DNA from: Gymnogyps californianus
Lineage: Eukaryota > Chordata > Aves > Accipitriformes > Cathartidae
Length of the DNA stretch: 64,000 bases
NCBI RefSeq assembly: GCF_018139145.2
Contig: NC_059500.1
Coordinates: forward strand, 34,639,437-34,703,436
Reading direction: 5' to 3'
Made by a program: the position numbers and the translations under genes. The notes under the pieces were generated by a model. The model worked only from the letters and a program-made list of their open reading frames with translations, made no database searches and was not told the DNA's origin. Of this stretch, positions 1 through 13,200 are shown piece by piece (positions within the stretch are counted from its first letter, which is position 1; every line of letters starts with the position of its first letter).

Positions 1-639
1 ACTCATAGACATTCCCACTCGAGTTTACTCGCTTTTTGGATTTGGTCTTTCTTTTTCAGCAACAATCCCTCTGCATTAATACGTTTTCCTTCCAGCCTGA
101 TGAATATGTAAAATTTCAACTAATGAATGTCGAATCAGTCAAGTTCAGCTGACAAGTAAAGGTGAAATTCAGTCCAGCTCACAAGGGCTAGAGTAGGCCT
201 CTCTGCTAATTAAATCCCACTTAGACTCTATTTTGTTGGATTAAGTGAGATTTAAGTGGTGCACAGGGTTTGTGCTATGTTGGTGCGTGGTGGGCTTACT
301 TCCTCCCAGATACATGCCAGCTAGCTACAGCAGTGACCAGAAGTTACAGTAGTTACCACTTCTTATACCTTTCTTAAAGAAAAGGAATACCTGAATTTTA
401 ATTGTGTTGGCATTTATTCTGCGGGGAATTTGCTGCTTTGTTCTGGAGGATGTGGTTTAGGTTTTGGGTTTGTTTTTTTTTTTCATTCAGTTTTCAGTGT
501 CATCTTCAGTGACAGAGAAGCAGCCATTTGCTTATTCTAAAAATATATTAAAAATGGAAAGCTTGCCTGCATGAGGAGACCAATGGAGGCTCTAAAGCCT
601 AGCAGGTCAATTGTAAACAGAAAATTACAAGCACTCAGA
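1..639. other. flank without recognisable gene
   Basis: AT-rich sequence. A pyrimidine tract ending TTTTTCAG near 52-59 resembles a splice acceptor, but no coding frame follows that I can assign. In mammals the gene upstream of MINAR2 is ADAMTS19; I see no ADAMTS19 exon here. Confidence 0.4.
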
Positions 640-2453
640 ATTTGAAGAGCTCTGTAGAAAAGATGCTCAAACTAATAGCAAAAGGGACTTGAAATACATC
701 AAAAGCAGGAAACCAGCTAGAGAGTCAGTGGGACCATCTGATAACCTAAGTGTGAAAGGGACACTTGGGGATGATAGAGCTATGAAGGGGAAGTTCAGCG
801 AATTACTTGCATTGGCCTTTCCAGCTGAAATGTTGCAGGGGTTCTCGTACCTTGCACGTTCCTTATAGCAGAGATGTCAGAGAAGCTGGATCAAGTTGAA
901 GGAAATATATGAGAATGTAAGACCAAATAGGTATGTTAGATACTAACAGGTATCGAGGGTGGCAGTCACGTGAGATTCCTGGAAGAACGCAACTGGGAAA
1001 TTACAGAACTGCTTGCCATGGTACATAAGCTGTTGTTTCAAACAGCCGCTCTGCCAGAGGACTGGTAGATTGCAGTGTAATTCCTGCCTGTGGAAAAGGG
1101 GATCTTTAGGGTATCCTTTGAACTACAGACTAGGGAGTCTTGACTTCCTTTTCTGGTGCCATAATAGCCGATAAAGAGTAAGATCCCTGAGCACCTGGAT
1201 AAGCGTGGGCTGTTGGGAAGAGAGTCAGCATGGCTTCAGTTGTGTCCTCAGCAAAGAGGATCTGGTGAACACAGAAGTCTCTGACAAGGTTCCACGTTAC
1301 AGGATATTCAAGGAACTACATTCACACAGGACTACAGGAGCACTCTTTACGGCTTGAAAGTTGCTTAAAGGAAGCAAAATGGTCATCTTTCAGCATGGAG
1401 AGGAGTCGGTAGTATGGTTCCCCAAAGAATGATGCTGAATTTAGTTTTTTCAACATTTTCATCAATGGCATGAGGAAGAGAGTAAAAACTGAGATGTCCA
1501 GCTCTGCAGGTGACATTCAGCTCTTCTGGTTAACCAACTGTTGCCTCACTTGGCAAGAAACTCACAAAACTGATTAGGCAAGACGTTAGCCAATAAACTT
1601 TGATGTGGGTAAATGTAAGGTAGTATAGCTATGGAAAATAGCCTAAACGGTTCCTACAAGATGCTGAACTTGCAACTGGCAGTCATAGAGGTGGAGAAAA
1701 ATCATAGTGTCATTGGTTACTGTAGTCTTAAGTTATTAGCTCTATGAGAACAGCAGGAAAAAAAGGAAAAAACTGATGGGTGTTGTCAGAAGAGAGGGTA
1801 TAATTTTTCCCATTTTTGGAACTGTGGTGTACCCACAGCTTGAGCATTGCATTCATTTATGGTTGCTGTGTTCTCACGAACAATGTAGTGGAATTACACT
1901 GTAACACATTAAAAAAGGCAAATAAATGAGCAAGGGGATAGGCCAGGTGGCTTATGAGATGAGACTGAAAAAGTTGATACTTCAGATTGGAGAGGAAGAG
2001 GCTGAGATGAGCATGGTCAAGGTTTAAAAAATCCTGAAGGTGATCGATAAGCTGCACATGGAGCTTTTGTTCTTAAAGTCCTGCAGTACAACAAAGAGAG
2101 CATCCTTGATAAAGCTAGTATGGAAATTAGTTTAAAACACATAAAAGTAAGCACTTTAGACAGATGGTCATGAGGTTCTGAAGCTTGCTTCTAGAGAAGG
2201 TAATATCAGAAGATTTGAAAAGCAATTAGACAAATTCATGGACAAGTCCATAAAAAGATAATAAAAGGCCTGGGAAGAGACACTCTAGCACAAAAAATTG
2301 TGTGGCTTCTGGGGGAATAAAAGGAGAACGAACTGCAGAAAGTAGCCAGGTGTAAACAGTCTCCCTAAACAGCATCTCTTCTTGCCTTTTTCAAACACAG
2401 ATCCTGGGCTTGAGGGGTCTGACCTAGTGAGACATTTCTTATGTTCTTATGTC
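640..2453 (+). mobile_element. ancient CR1/L3-type LINE remnant, broken
   Basis: Degenerate but collinear with the reverse-transcriptase half and 3' end of old CR1/L3 elements of reptiles and birds. Recognisable blocks in order: a tract like 'ACATCAAAAGCAGGAA' near 698; 'GGGAAGAGAGTCAGCATGGC' near 1215; CAACATTTTCATCAAT at 1451-1466, corresponding to a degraded FNIFIN block; a tract like 'GTACCCACAGCTTGAGCATT' near 1830; 'AAATTCATGGACAAGTCCAT' near 2233; and a 3' end TTCTTATGTTCTTATG near 2437-2452, the typical short terminal repeat of these elements. The usual FADD catalytic motif appears decayed. Frames are broken throughout, so it is a dead copy. The 5' border is uncertain (could reach about 560). 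Confidence 0.75.
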
Positions 2454-4092
2454 TAATGAAACGAAGTAGTATCGGTAAGTAAATTCACACAGATGCACAC
2501 CACATCCTATGCTACAGTAGCACGGAAGAATCCTGTGTTCAGACAGGTGCTGGAAAGGGTATGTATGTTTAGGAAAGAAGGCATGATTGTATATACCCAG
2601 CTATTTTAGAACACAAATTATTACTGTCTTAGTTCTGCACAGGGAAAAAGGAGGGCGACTACATGTCATGGTAAGTCTAAAACAGCAGCTTCATGGTAGT
2701 CCCTTAGGGTACACTGTAAAGGTGTGTTAGTGTTTCAGGGCTTCATTACACTGGGGAAAAACAGTTCTAAATGTAGCCGCAGGTTCCCCAGAAGCATGCA
2801 CATTCACTCAGAAACACGGTTGCTACTCTCTCTTTTGTGGCTGCTCACAAATACTCTTGATTATCTACTTGAAACGTGACAGATTAATAATTTTTAACAG
2901 ATATGCTGTAAAATAATGGCCATTAAATACATGCAAGGAAAAATCATGAGCTTTCTAAGTAGATAAGGGTTTTAACTTATATGTATATGAAATATTCATT
3001 TATTAAATTAGGATCTCATATTAGTATCACTTAAAATATAGTTTACTGGTTTTATTTTCTTTTTAAATTTCAGCAGTCTTCTGTAAGGAAAATAGATTGG
3101 TCTGATTCTCAGGTCTAAGTACAAGGCTAAAATTTCTGTGATGCCTTAATTCTCAGTACTAATTTGATCCAAAACAGGTTTTCCTGGATTTCAAACAATT
3201 AACTTGCAAAAACCTATCCTCTGTGGCAGTGTCATAAAAAATGAAACATATCTTAGAAAAACAGAAAGGTTTGGAAAAAAAGTTAAAATAAAAATGAGGG
3301 GACTACTTTTCCTAGTTGTAAGTAATGGCCATGATGAGACAGGGAATTTCATTAGCTGAAAGTCAAAAGAACTTAAGACTTATAAAATGATGATGAAAAT
3401 ATCAAATCTCAAAATAAAATAATAAAAGTGAAGGGACTGAGACTATGCCGTTCAAGTCAGTAAGAGTTTTTTTCATTCACTTGAACAGGAGCAGAATCAA
3501 TTCCTTGAAAACTTCTGTTATCAATTACTTGAAACAATCTAATATTTCCCAGGGTCAAGAAGAATTTACTGTGAAAGAAATCCCTGAACCTAAAGAAGTG
3601 CATGTCATAACCGTCGTGGTAAACAGTACCAACCCACACAGCACAATGGAGCCTCTTAGTACTGCCACAGAAAAGGAGAACTTGCTTTGCACTGGGAGCT
3701 GCTTCTAATTTTCTGGGAAAAAAGCTTACTTTGAAGTATTGTAAGCTTGACATTTTTGGCAGGTCACTTGAGGAAGTGCTGGTATGCATTTAAGTGTCTC
3801 ATGCATCTACTCACTGGTACTCTGTTAGCTTTAATGAGCACATATGTATCTATCAAAATAGACCTTGAACTTGAAAACTTAAGCTAGGCACTTACAGAAA
3901 CATGTCCTGTCTGCTCTGCCACTTCTAAACAATCTTTTATCATTGGTAGATGATATAAGTGAGCCTGACACCAAACAGAGGTCAGATACAGTTTCAGGAA
4001 ACTGTCGTATCCTTCTTCACATCATTAATAATAGAAGGAGCGTGCACAGCAAGGAAGCAGAAGCTGGGGCTATTTTCATTATTACTCTACAG
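2454..4092. other. flank upstream of MINAR2; nothing assignable
   Basis: AT-rich DNA. A short ATG-initiated frame at 3445-3708 is open on both strands and has no family resemblance. The MINAR2 promoter or a 5' UTR exon should lie here or further upstream, but I cannot place either; there is no CpG-rich promoter. Confidence 0.4.
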
Positions 4093-4101
4093 GACAGAAA
4101 C

Positions 4102-4266
4102 ATGGACTTCTCCGTTTTGCCAAACAACAACCATCCCGATAAATTCCTGCAACTCGAGGTGAAGTCTTTAGTGAAAAATTCTGCCTTTCTACAAGCCAGC
4201 CTGGCGAAATTCCCAGAAGCAGCTTTACCTGGAGTGCAGCGGTGGCACAACAGGGTCTATTTACAG
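4102..4266 (+). CDS. MINAR2: MINAR2 coding exon 1
   Basis: Encodes residues 1-55, from MDFSVLPNNN to HNRVYLQ. The exon ends CAG and is followed by the donor GTAAGA at 4267. It ends in phase 0, matching the next acceptor. A pyrimidine-rich stretch ending TCTACAG lies at 4086-4092, nine bases before the ATG. It looks like a 3' splice site, so the 5' UTR may continue in an upstream exon that I cannot locate. Confidence 0.93.
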
Positions 4267-7200
4267 GTAAGATCTAAAAAAGGCTGACATTTTTCCTGAT
4301 TTTTCTACCTTGTTTTTGGGATCAGGAGACAAATGACATGAGGCTGAGACTTCAGCTGTGGATTCAGCTTCCTGCATCTCTGAATCTGCATCACTAATAC
4401 CCCTGTAAGTTTTCCCATTGACTTCAGTGAGGATCAGGCTCCAAGAGAAGAGTTGCTCTCTTCAGGGCGGTCCGCTGACTTTATTTCAGTACGTTAGGCT
4501 TCCTAGTGCTCATTGTAACATTTTCATAGCATTTCCCAGAAAGTCTACTGATGTCAAATACCGATGAATTGTACTGAAGGGGCGAATGGAACATGCTCTC
4601 CGAAGAAATAAGAAAAAACCCCGGACTTAAACCTGAAAGCCAGGTCATATCCCTTAAACTCGATAAAAAGGCACACTAGAGAGAGCATCAGAGATTCTTG
4701 CTAGTGTCTCGCAAGTTTATATATGTCTACATAGTTCACTGTAGCTTCCTCTTTATTTTGCCTTGTTTTTCTCATTCTACTTCAACCTTCCTGTTATCCT
4801 GACCGACAGCTCTTGAAAGTGTGAAACACACTGACTGTATTAATCCTGGTTATTATATAGAGGTAGCAGCAGTTTCTTGGTAAAAATGTAAATGTGCGCT
4901 GCCTAGTAGAGGCCCTGGAGCTGGCGGAGGAGAAGTTCATGTCTGGATCAGCAGCCGTACAGCTGCATCAGCTCACACCCCTCTGGGCCCCACTTGCTGC
5001 TCCACAGCGCTCCTTTCCTGCTGCCCGGGGAGCCCCTCGCCTTTCCCCACCCTTAGCATGAGCAAAAGCTCCAAGGTCTGGTTCTTGTCAAGGGACGGAG
5101 ACGCACATAAGCAGTTGGGGGGGGGGGGGGGGGGGGGATGGAGTAGGGTCTGCATCCTGAGGATCCTTAGGGTGGGGGTCCAATTTCCCAGGGGAATGAG
5201 GAGTGGGAGCCGAAAAAGTCTCAGCCTGAGGGAGGGGAGGGGAAGAGAAAGATCCTTAAAGTCTCCCACAGCTACTTCCAGTTCCACTTCTGCCCTCTCA
5301 GACATTTCTCCCCATCAGCTCCCCAAACCCCTCCACCCTCTCCCAGAGTCCACTCCAGTCCTCATCCACATGCAAAAGTCCTCCCCATCCTGACACCCGC
5401 TTCCATGAACCCTCCTTACCTTCCCTAGCCTCTTCCCACCCCAGACACCCTTCCCTCTGCCTACCCCAATGCCTCCAGCCGCCTTTGCTCATATTGTATA
5501 ATCTTTGCTGGCGATTCCCCAAGGAGAGCTGGGAGGGGGGGACACACAGTCGTCCATCGTCTCCTATGCAAAGAGCCCTAACCAAGGGAAGGAGCCTGCG
5601 GGATCCCAAACAATGGGGTATGGTGCAATGCTGGCCTCGCTCCTCACCCCACCTAAGCCTCTCTTTTGTGCAGGAGGGAGGCAGCCACACACAGAGCCTC
5701 CTCCGCAGCAGGGATCCTTCTCCCCATTGTTGTTAAACAGGACGCACTGTCACCGAGCCAGGGCTGCAGAGCTGCAGGAGGAATAAAAATGTGCGGGGAG
5801 CCCTGTGCTTTTTCGACTTGCGCTCTGCCCTTCGCCACCAGCAAGAGGGTTTTCCTGGAACTCTGTTCCCAGCCCCGGGATGACCATTTCAAAGGAAATG
5901 TCTGTGCTCACCATGTCTCCAGAAATGCAGTTTGCAATGCGGTATGTTTTATAAATGTCAAACCTAGGGCACAACCTATACTTTTAAATGTAGTCATTAG
6001 TGAATTCAAGCTGTCCAGATAAAATTCATTGTGCCTTATTCTCTCTCCCTTATGAGCTCGCCTCCTTTTTTCCCTTTTGTTGACAATCAAATAAAGGGAA
6101 AAGAACTGATGAGTTCCAGACATTAGAATAAACATGATGGCACAGTGGAGAACTAATGGCACAGGAATAACATGTTTTGCTTTAAGATGAGAGAGCTAAT
6201 GGGGTTAAGGGTTAGTTAATTCAGAAACGGAAATGGGGGGGGGAGGGGGGCGAGGGAGGAGAATTCATTTCAGAACATATGTGCGTGACCTACAGACTCC
6301 CAAAGTCATTAAACCTTGAGAGTAGCCTAAATTCCCTCTTCAGAAATTCATTTTCTTTGAAGAAACTATTGCTACTCAGGGCTTCCCGTGTAAAGCAACT
6401 TCTCAGTGGTGTGTTTCTGGTCTCTTCCAGACCTTTATTATGAAATCACTTAAATTCAAGTGCACTTAAGCGCTTATGTCTTTTCTCCACCTATAAGTTT
6501 TCAAATGTATTTCCATTATAAAAAGCAGCTTGACATAACAGCAGTTCCTATTGCTGACCAAAAAGTTGCTCCTCTTTCTCCTTACTTTCCTCTTCTGTAT
6601 CAGGCAAACTGAACAGCTTCCCTGCTTAGCGTATATTTTCATCATCTACTTTGAATAAAACAAACCATAAAGCGGTCCAGGAATCTTAGCCCTTCCTTGT
6701 GAAAAGCAGCATAAAAAGCACAGACTAGTTCTCCTGCAAATGACTAGCTACTGACGGCTTTCTGATTGCCCTGAAAATTTCCAGTCTCACTGGACTCTCT
6801 GCCCCACAATATGTTTTAATGCTCAGCATACACCAGATGATTAATCCCCTATATCTGCTTCTGATATCTGGGGTGCATGTCTCCCCTGTAGTGTACCTGG
6901 TCATTTTCTGCAATTCTCAGGCTTCTCTTTCCTGCTTGTATTTCCCTTTTTTCCCTATTTCTGGAAGACAGCAGAGAGCATTTGGTCTTTGAACACTGTG
7001 CTACTTCTTGTCATGCTGTTCTTGCTTAGGAATTCACAACTCCGAACAAATTTTGGCCTGCAGATATTACAGTTACCGTGCTAACTGCACTCCTAACTCC
7101 TCCTGGTCTCTCATCTGAGCTAACACCTGTGTCCTGCCTTTGCTTGTTTCTCTGTGTACCAGGACAAGGATTTTTTTTTTTTACCTATAAGTTAGGTGCT

Positions 7201-10200
7201 GGGTTACAGTCACTTGTTTGTCCCCTGGCTCATATGTGCATTACATACGTCCACTCTTTCCCTTATTCTTCCCTAGACTTCTGCAACTGGCCACAATCAG
7301 AGCCAGCTGCAAGGATGGCAGGAGCTTTGGTCTGACACCGTACAGAAGTTTTTATATAATGCACTCACAACCCTGCAGAACTCCATTACCAATGACAGAT
7401 AAAACAGCTTTCTTCAAATAAACAATTCATTACGAGGACAGAAGAACTCTCAATGCTGCACAATTAAAATAGTCTGTATGAATGCCTACTTTTCTCTAAA
7501 TATTCCTGTCACTTCGGCTTAAGTGTTTATAACCATCTACTGATCTCCTTCCTATCCATGTCAGGTGGCTTCCCAGGTTGCTTTGAAATACCTGATGCTG
7601 TCTTATGTCTCTGACAAGCAATTCAGATCCCTTTCAGTTCCTTCAATAAGAAAACTTGCATTCTCAGGAATCCTTGATGTGAACTGTCTGCCCTACTGTC
7701 TTTCTGATCTGCTTACTTACCCTCAGTTACTCCTTGCCTTCCTGATTGCTTTTCCACAGCATCCCCTATGAGATCAGACTTGTTCAGGAAATTCTAAAGA
7801 GCTAATAATTATTTAACATGATAAATGAGCTTTTTTTGTTCACCAAATGCCTAGCAATACCTATACAGTTGTTACAACTATCATAGGGATTCCTGAGTTA
7901 CCACCTAGCAGCTTTTTGTCTGTCAGACCTTTTGTCTGTCTTAGGTCTCTACATCAGAAAAATGCCCTTCCAAGTGCTGGGAGAGTCCTCCAGGGTGCGT
8001 TACAAGGCTTTTGCACAACAGAGGGTTATAGTCTTGAACAAATTACATGCAAATATAATAATCACCCTGCTACCCACTTTCATTAGGATTGAGGACGTTG
8101 TTACAAAACAAATCCTGCAGTATATCATGGCCTTAAGTTTCTTAAAGACTCCCTTGGTTAAAACTGTTAGGCGTAGCTGCCCATCGACAGCATTTGTCAC
8201 TTTCATTGAGTATCTCCCCTGGCTGCAGCTGGAGACTCTGGCTGACCATGGGACAAGAGGAACTAACTCTCTTTGGGAGGGAGTAAAGAAGAATTCGACT
8301 TCCAGGAAGTAAATTTCCTTAATTTTTCAAGTGTGTCTTTGATCTCTTCTTGCAGGTAGATGGGCTTGAGACCAAGGCCTAGCCTTAACTGTTGTCCTGG
8401 TTTTGGTGGGTGATGATTAGCTTAATGTCTCATATCACAGACTGAGGAAAGAACGGTTAGACTCTCAGGTTGTTTCAGTGCTAACAACAACGACAACAGC
8501 GGGAACAAAAGAATGAAGTCAAGATAAAAATGAGATCAAAATGTTTCCTAGCAATATAGATTAATTTATAATGTTTAATTATATATATTGTAATGTACCT
8601 ACATGCATAATTTGCACTGTGAAATAATCAGCAAGAAAAACCTGTAGAGTAAGCACATTTTGACCCAGGGATGGAACTAACATTGACTCTCTGTAGATAT
8701 TCAGGCTTTTTACAGAATTCTCTTTTTGTACATGCCAGCTCTCTGGGTCTGTCAGAGAGGGACAAACTGTTCTCAGTGAAACACAAGTTATAAACCGTAA
8801 CAGTTTTCTTGCTCATGAGCTCTATGTAGATCAAACACAGTTACGTGTTTGCCGAGTTGAGCATTTTTCATCTTGTTAAATGAGTATTTCGTCAACACAT
8901 TTCAACTACGGTTTCTCAGAGTTCTTCATAACTATTGCTGCTTTGAGTGTTTGCTGTTCCCTCCTTCCATTCAGTGAACAGTAACGTAAATTGCCTCCGA
9001 TGTGATCTGTTCCACCCTCATTCACACTGGCTTCTTAGACCCAGTGTATACCATATAAATTCTGTAACGCATATGAATACCTAAGTTTACAATACTTTCC
9101 TCTTTCTTTGAACATTTGCTTAATGAATCAGAATCAAAACATAGAAGTCTGTGAAAACTGTTGGGAGATGTTTTGAAACTTAAAAGAAAAAATATGTAGT
9201 TTTTGCTGGAATTAATACTAGCAGGCATATTTTTATTATCTAATCTCCTTCTGTTTCTCTTCTTCTATAAATGCATACATTTCATGAAATCTTCTTCATA
9301 TTTCTCTGCATCACTTCTTGGACCTAAACTTTTTTTTTTTTTCCCCATATGTGGTTCAGGCTTCTGTCCTTCCTTTTTCCTAACTAGTCTCTAGGGCATA
9401 CCTACTGCAGAAGTTTCACAACTAAGTGTTTGCCTGCACTCAACTGTATTCTCCCGACTAGCTTGGCACTTCAATGTCTGGTCTCTAAAACTTCTGCAAA
9501 CTACCTCCTACCCTAAATTCCAGTCCAGTTGTCATGATAAAACCCTGTTGCCCCTCCCATCCTATTCCCTCTGTACCTCTGCTCCAGGCTACCACATTCT
9601 CCTGTTCTCATGCCCATGAAAAGGAAGGTACTCCAGACGGAAGGGGCAAAAACTTTTGCCACAAAGCACTCTCTTCATGAACAAATTTTGCATCACGCCA
9701 TCTATTCCAAGTTTTGTAGCATTTTATTTAAAACAGCTTTAGAAATTATTGTCAAGTCGCATTCTTTTCACAATGTTTTAGCCTAGGGAGACAGGGCATC
9801 CCCTGGTGTGACAGTTTGCGTTCTTCAACAAAATGTTCTCCAAGCTCAACTATCTAGCAAGCCTGAGGGAAGCATCATTAAGGTCAATGACAAATTTTAA
9901 ATAAGAAATAAAATAAATAAATAAAATGAAATGAAATGAAACAGAATGAAATGAAATGAAATGAAATGAAATAAAATAAAATAAAATGCAGTCAGAAAGA
10001 AACAACAGTTAAAAACACCAGCTCAGCTGAAATCTGGCCAGTACAGCCCAGAGGGCTTCAGTGCCAGCTGTAACTGCAATGCAAAGAGTAATATTGTCAG
10101 GGGATATGTCAAGGCTAAGGAATGACATATGGAAATTATGAACTAATAGAGGGACTGGGAGGGCACTGAGGATCCACCCACCTACTAATGGTAAGTATTG

Positions 10201-13200
10201 ATGGGAAACATGCTTAGTCACTTGTGCACAATTTAGTGATAAGAATGCCAGTATGATGCTTCCTCCTAGGGTTTCTTAAACAAAGGCTGTTGTTTTCTCT
10301 TCTCCACCTTTCTTTTCTGAAGGAAACCAGTCCTCCTGCTTCCTTCTACACCTGCCTGCACCAGACCAACTCACAGGTGTCTATGCGTGTGCACAGGCAT
10401 TGAGACATAAAGAAGGTGATAACATGTAGCAGCTGGCTTCTACTTAAAGTGAATTCACCAGCCCACGAAGGGGGCAGAAAATTACTCATGCAGAAGAAGC
10501 CAACAGTTTGCTATCAGCTTAGGGACCTGCACTGGCTGATGTGGGATGCGAGCAGCAACCAGAGCCAGTGTGCGGGAGGAGCTGGGATCCCCTGGGCTCC
10601 AACCAGAAAGGTGGAAGGAGAAGCAGGATGTACCCCTAGCAGCAGTGAGCCCTTCAGCTGCTGAAGTCCGTCCAGCCCATGGCACCTTAACAGCTGGAGA
10701 TCTCAATAGCAGTGAAATATCCTGGGAAAGACGTCCTTTCACAGAAGGAAATCTCTCAGGTCCCAGCCTCTTCATCAGCTGTTTACAATGTGCACTCACT
10801 TTATGGGAGTCTGGCAGCGGGTGCTGCCCACACCTTTGTGGTTTCCGAGGGTGGGAGAGGGCTGGGGTGTGCCCCCCTCCCAGCACGCCTGCCGCAGGGC
10901 CACTGGGTCAGGCCAAGGCTCCCCTTGTCTCAACATAAAGTTCCTAAGGACGAAAGTGCTAATGGGGAAGTGGTGTTTGCTAATGAGGAAAGCTGAATTT
11001 GCACTGTGATGGTTCTGTAGAAGCAGTCTTGAGACATGGGAGAGGTGCTGGCGTGAGGCAAGGGCTCTGCCAGAAGCAGGTCTCTCGGGAAGCTGACGCA
11101 CCGCCGGAACCACAGATCCGTGACAGATTAATTCAAAGTCTCGGGGGCAGAAGGTTGCGGTGAACCTAAATGTTGAACAGCTTGAATTGGAGAGTCTGAT
11201 TGCATTGCTCCATGCAATTACAGATCGAAAAATATGGTTACTACCATCTTACTGGCTCCTGAAGAGGCTCTTAGTGCTGTGTTAAGCAGCAGCTTGTGAG
11301 TTCTCAAAAAATGTGATCCCACCAGGGTTGTTCGTCCTCCTCCCTTGCCACCCCCCCGTTCTAAAAGGTCCGATTTAATGATTGTTGTTGCTGGGAGACT
11401 GCTCAGATATTTAATTACCTTTGAGTTCTGACAGTGCCCAAATTAAGGACTCTCCCTCAGTTGAATGAAGGGCCTCTTTGACATCCTGACATGGATCTAG
11501 CATTCAACAGCATGAACAGAATTGCAAATCACACCCCTGCTGTCAGTGGTACAGTTCCAGTCAAGGCAGTCACTTACCATTACCCCGTGCTTCATTCTGC
11601 CTTGTCTTTACAGCTCTGCTCCTGCATGATATGCCCATGGCTTTCATCAGAACTGCATCTTCTACCGCAGTGCTCCCTAGCACTGTTTTGCTAAAGCAGA
11701 GGCTTTCTTTCAGCAGGCATTATAATGTCAGTTCACATTTGCAAAAGAATTTAATGTTCAGATTGTACCCACGTGCTTTCCCCAGAAGGAAAAAATCAGC
11801 CCAGAGTGAACAGTCAGGCTCTCTTACTGCACTGTAGATGTTTGCCAGAACAAGAAAAATTGTTGCATGGGTAATTTTAAAAATGATTCTGTTGTAATAC
11901 AAATGATAATTCTGGAAGGGGGCCTGTGTCGTAGGTAAACGAAGATGAAAGCCAGCTTCTGGTCTAACTTGTGCCTTACAGAGAGAAAAGAGAAATGTCA
12001 CTGAGCTGCCGGGCTTAGACTCGAATGGGGTCAGCCAAAAAATGATAGACAAAGCCCTTGGGAAACACATTACACCCATCACCCTGAAATCCACAATCAA
12101 AAGCAACCCCTTGTACAGTGATATCCAGGTGGATGACGACTGGGAGGAGAAGAAAAAGGCCCCTTCCTGGACCGTGCAAGACTACGACAGACACTCGCTG
12201 CACTCTGACTTGGCCAGCCACATGAAGGTAACGTGCTGTTGCACTGCGTTTGAGCAAAGTGAATTGCTATGAGCTGTGTGGTGTGTCTATAAACCACTGT
12301 GCAGCCCGCTTAGTTCTTTTGGTGGGATTCCAGAAGTAAAAATGGACGTATTTTCTGGTACAGACATGACACTAACACAACTCTGATCAGGAAAAGAAGT
12401 CTACGTATCTGGTTAGACACCAGGAATTTCAGTTCTGCAGAACACAACCTCTGTGACTAGAGGAAGTCTTAAACCGCAACACCCCTCAACTCATCTTCCC
12501 TGTTTATATAGGGAAGAACTATAAACAAGGCACTTACATACTATATACCCACTTTAATAACTGCTCATAACAACATTCTGTTATCAAATAACATACATTT
12601 TCTCAGCCTCATCCACACTATGCAGGATCCTGCCTACCTGTGGTTTGGCACAAATCCCTTTTAGGCTTACTTCTGTGAGTTTTTTTCTGCTGTTCCCTTT
12701 TTTGGAAAGGGACTCAGATCTGTGTTTATAAATCGACATCTCTTCTTGAGAAGACAACATGGTTTCTTCTGGGTTTTTTAATCACATTTCAATGGCTGGT
12801 GTCCTACATTTGGTTCCTGGCTGAAAAGCATGGTTTTAATTTTCCCCAGTGGAACATTTGCAGCATCTGGCAAGTAGTGCAACCTATGTTCAAGTGAAAG
12901 TTTCTTGCATTTGTGTTGTGATGCCTTAAATTCATTAATCACTGTCTGATGATAGCCAAAATACTTCTGGCTATGTTCTAATGACTTTATGTGCAAGAGA
13001 GAGGAACTGAGTTCATTTTCTGATTTTTCTTTTAGGAAAATCCTAATGATCTACAGTTCTGGATGGGGGATATTTATACTCCTGGGTATGATACCTTGTT
13101 AAAAAAGAAAGAGAGAGAAAAAAAGCATTCCAAATGTTGCCGAATAATCCTGCTCATGGTACTAGCTGTTTGCATCCTGATTACCATAGTCACGCTCAGC

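Larger units (their letters stand above)
4267..11981 (+). other. MINAR2: MINAR2 intron 1 (about 7.7 kb)
   Basis: Bounded by donor GTAAGA at 4267 and acceptor CTTACAG ending at 11981. It holds a 21-base G run (5117-5137), a GC-rich stretch at 4970-5830 with open frames on both strands but nothing recognisable, a G-rich tract at 6233-6250, an AAATG/AAAAT pentanucleotide repeat (about 9900-9987) and a second GC-richer stretch at 10420-11110. No further exon of MINAR2 is needed or seen. Confidence 0.85.

Noticed and set aside
1..500. Possible last exon of ADAMTS19 at the window start
   Set aside because: Synteny makes it plausible, but no open frame or cysteine pattern of a thrombospondin or PLAC module is visible.
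3445..3708. 87-codon ATG-initiated frame upstream of MINAR2
   Set aside because: Overlapped by an equally long open frame on the other strand, no homology recognised, no splice link to MINAR2.
8392..8412. GTCCTGGTTTTGG match to the LTR start
   Set aside because: Similarity stops after about 13 bases; no rest of the LTR follows.
10416..11113. Several overlapping 90-130-codon frames in MINAR2 intron 1
   Set aside because: GC-richer patch open on both strands; no motif, and MINAR2 splices across it in phase.
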